From positions 1,674,001-1,738,000 of the forward strand of contig NZ_LGRO01000001.1 of assembly GCF_001280565.1 (NCBI RefSeq): 64,000 bases of DNA, given 5' to 3'. The stretch's first letter is position 1, and each line of letters opens with the position of its first letter. The DNA is from Sulfobacillus thermosulfidooxidans. GTDB taxonomy: Bacteria; Bacillota; Sulfobacillia; Sulfobacillales; Sulfobacillaceae. The notes under the pieces are model-generated. The model was not told the DNA's origin, did no database searches, and worked only from the letters and a program-made list of their open reading frames with translations. Of the stretch, positions 62,822 to 64,000 are shown in pieces. The position numbers and the translations under genes were made by a program.

Positions 62822-64000
62822 ATGTATAAAACCGTTCTGCAGAATCGTTATTTTGTTCTCTATTGGCTAGTCGCGTTGTGTCTAAAGCTGGTAGCAGCAT
62901 ATCTCGGATCGCCTTCCTACTCCTGGTATACAATTTTACGCACTCCGGCATAGACACAACGGGCATAGCGTTGGCCGAAACCGTCCCCTATGTCTTATTT
63001 GGTCTTATTGGCGGCATCACAGCAGATAAACGGGTGAAGAAAACGATCTTAATCTTTCTCGACGGGGTTCAAGGAACAATTCTTGTCGCTACTACGATGG
63101 TCTATGCAGTACACGGACTCACCTACTTCTCCATTCTTATCATTACGTTTCTCATTGAGACCGCCGGTTGCTTTTACAACCCCGCATCTCGCGCGATGTT
63201 AACGATGCTCATTTCGTCTCCTGACAGAGTTCCCGCCAACAGTCTCGTAGATCTCAGTGCGAGAGGAACACAACTTGTCGGTCCAGCAGCGGTGTACTTT
63301 CTGTTACACTGGATAGGTTTTAGAGCATTCTTTGCGGCAGATAGTGTCACCTTTTTTCTCACTGCCGGCCTTATTTTGTTTCTCCATATTCCGCCGATGG
63401 ACAGACCTCCGCAATCAACATCTCGTTCTCGCAATGTCGTGATGACGGTATATGAACCGATTGCCCAGTTTGCGAAGTTTGCTTGGAAAACACGAGATTT
63501 GCGCAATCTCTTTATTGCGACTTCATTCGTCGTTTTTTCAATACATGGGTGTGGGAAATCGGCTTACTGCTGAGAGCCGAATCGATCTTTCACCATGGTT
63601 CCAAATTATACAGCTTGTGGCTCATTTGTTTCACCACAACCGCCATAATCATCAGCTTATTGCTCCCGTTGCGATTCAATACCTTTGGTATCATGCATTA
63701 CATGATCGGAGCAACATTATGGGGTATGGGTCTTAGTGGCATTGGTATGACACCGTATGACGTCCTCATCACCGGATTCACGATGGTCGTAGGGGCGGGG
63801 ATGCCTATCGCCAGCCTTAGCCGGGTTTTCATGCTTCAAGATAATGTCCCCGATACCATGAAAGGCCGGGGATTTAGTTTCTCAGCTATGCTGCTGTATT
63901 TTTCCAATACGGTATCCCTACTCGTTTTCGGATTCTTATCCCGATTCTTTTCGGTTTCATTCCTGTTTGAGATCTCAGGTCTCAGCATTATGATCATTGT
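62822..64000 (+). pseudogene. MFS permease gene with two frameshifts, cut by window end
   Basis: Starts at ATG 62822 (GGAG 9 bp before) with 'MYKTVLQNRYFVLYWLV', a usual MFS opening. The next part 'ASRVVSKAGSSISRIAFLLLVYNF' is in another frame from 62863, so about one base is missing near 62866. That frame runs to 63573, 'ADKRVKKTILIFLDGVQG' being the loop 2-3 motif. A second shift falls at a T6 run (63533-63538): the following frame gives 'NTWVWEIGLLLRAESIFHHGS' and continues open to 64000. Both shifts are single-base; either a decaying gene or sequencing errors in a real one. Confidence 0.78.

Overview
The window reads as a chromosome segment of a spore-forming, acidophilic Firmicute. The best overall fit is a Sulfobacillus-like organism. 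This is an inference from four things: the order secDF / recJ / apt / rel / dtd / hisS / aspS / 6S RNA / rarA, which matches the arrangement known in Bacillus; a small acid-soluble spore protein-like gene; a red-type (form IC) RuBisCO; and an archaeal/Desulfovibrio-style cytochrome c maturation set. No 16S gene is present, so the genus is not proven.

Region 1 (1-13.9 kb) is conserved housekeeping, mostly on the minus strand: rarA (cut by the window edge), threonine aldolase, thioredoxin, a 6S RNA locus with its own promoter and terminator, two small conserved genes, then aspS-hisS-dtd-rel, apt, recJ and a cation efflux gene. An ECF sigma/anti-sigma pair follows on the plus strand. Region 2 (14-27.4 kb) starts with a secreted protein made of four ~180-residue repeats, the most striking protein of unknown function here. 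After it come secDF and a long minus-strand run mixing dTDP-sugar synthesis (rmlA, rmlC, rmlB), murT, selB, a SpoIIE-type phosphatase and a P-loop protein.

Region 3 (27.4-44.5 kb) is metabolic: tRNA-Pro, an MFS permease, cbbLS, a convergent cysK-rrf2-lysR cluster, a spore-protein-like gene, dapB, acyl-CoA dehydrogenase, the MeaB chaperone and a lone B12-binding mutase subunit. It ends with a nine-gene cytochrome c maturation cluster (ccmE-F-x-y-A-B-C-D plus a multi-spanning membrane protein). CcmE is the Cys variant and no CcmH or CcmG is seen.

Region 4 (44.5-56.5 kb) lies between two tRNA-Leu genes and is an accessory scrap-yard. It holds a broken IS21-like element fused to a 229-bp IS3 fragment, a complete IS3-family element in the opposite direction, an IS256-family transposase whose 5' end is cut by that IS3 element, and 5' remnants of a YgjP-type metallopeptidase and a ParB-like gene. 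It also holds a lipoprotein, a superinfection-immunity-type membrane protein and two inverted copies of a membrane-anchored protein of unknown function. About 1.9 kb near its right end holds no convincing gene.

Region 5 (56.5-64 kb) has a two-component system with two PepSY-type proteins, probably an envelope or metal stress module. A truncated GNAT, an intact GNAT, a small AAA ATPase and an MFS permease gene with two frameshifts follow; the permease runs off the window.
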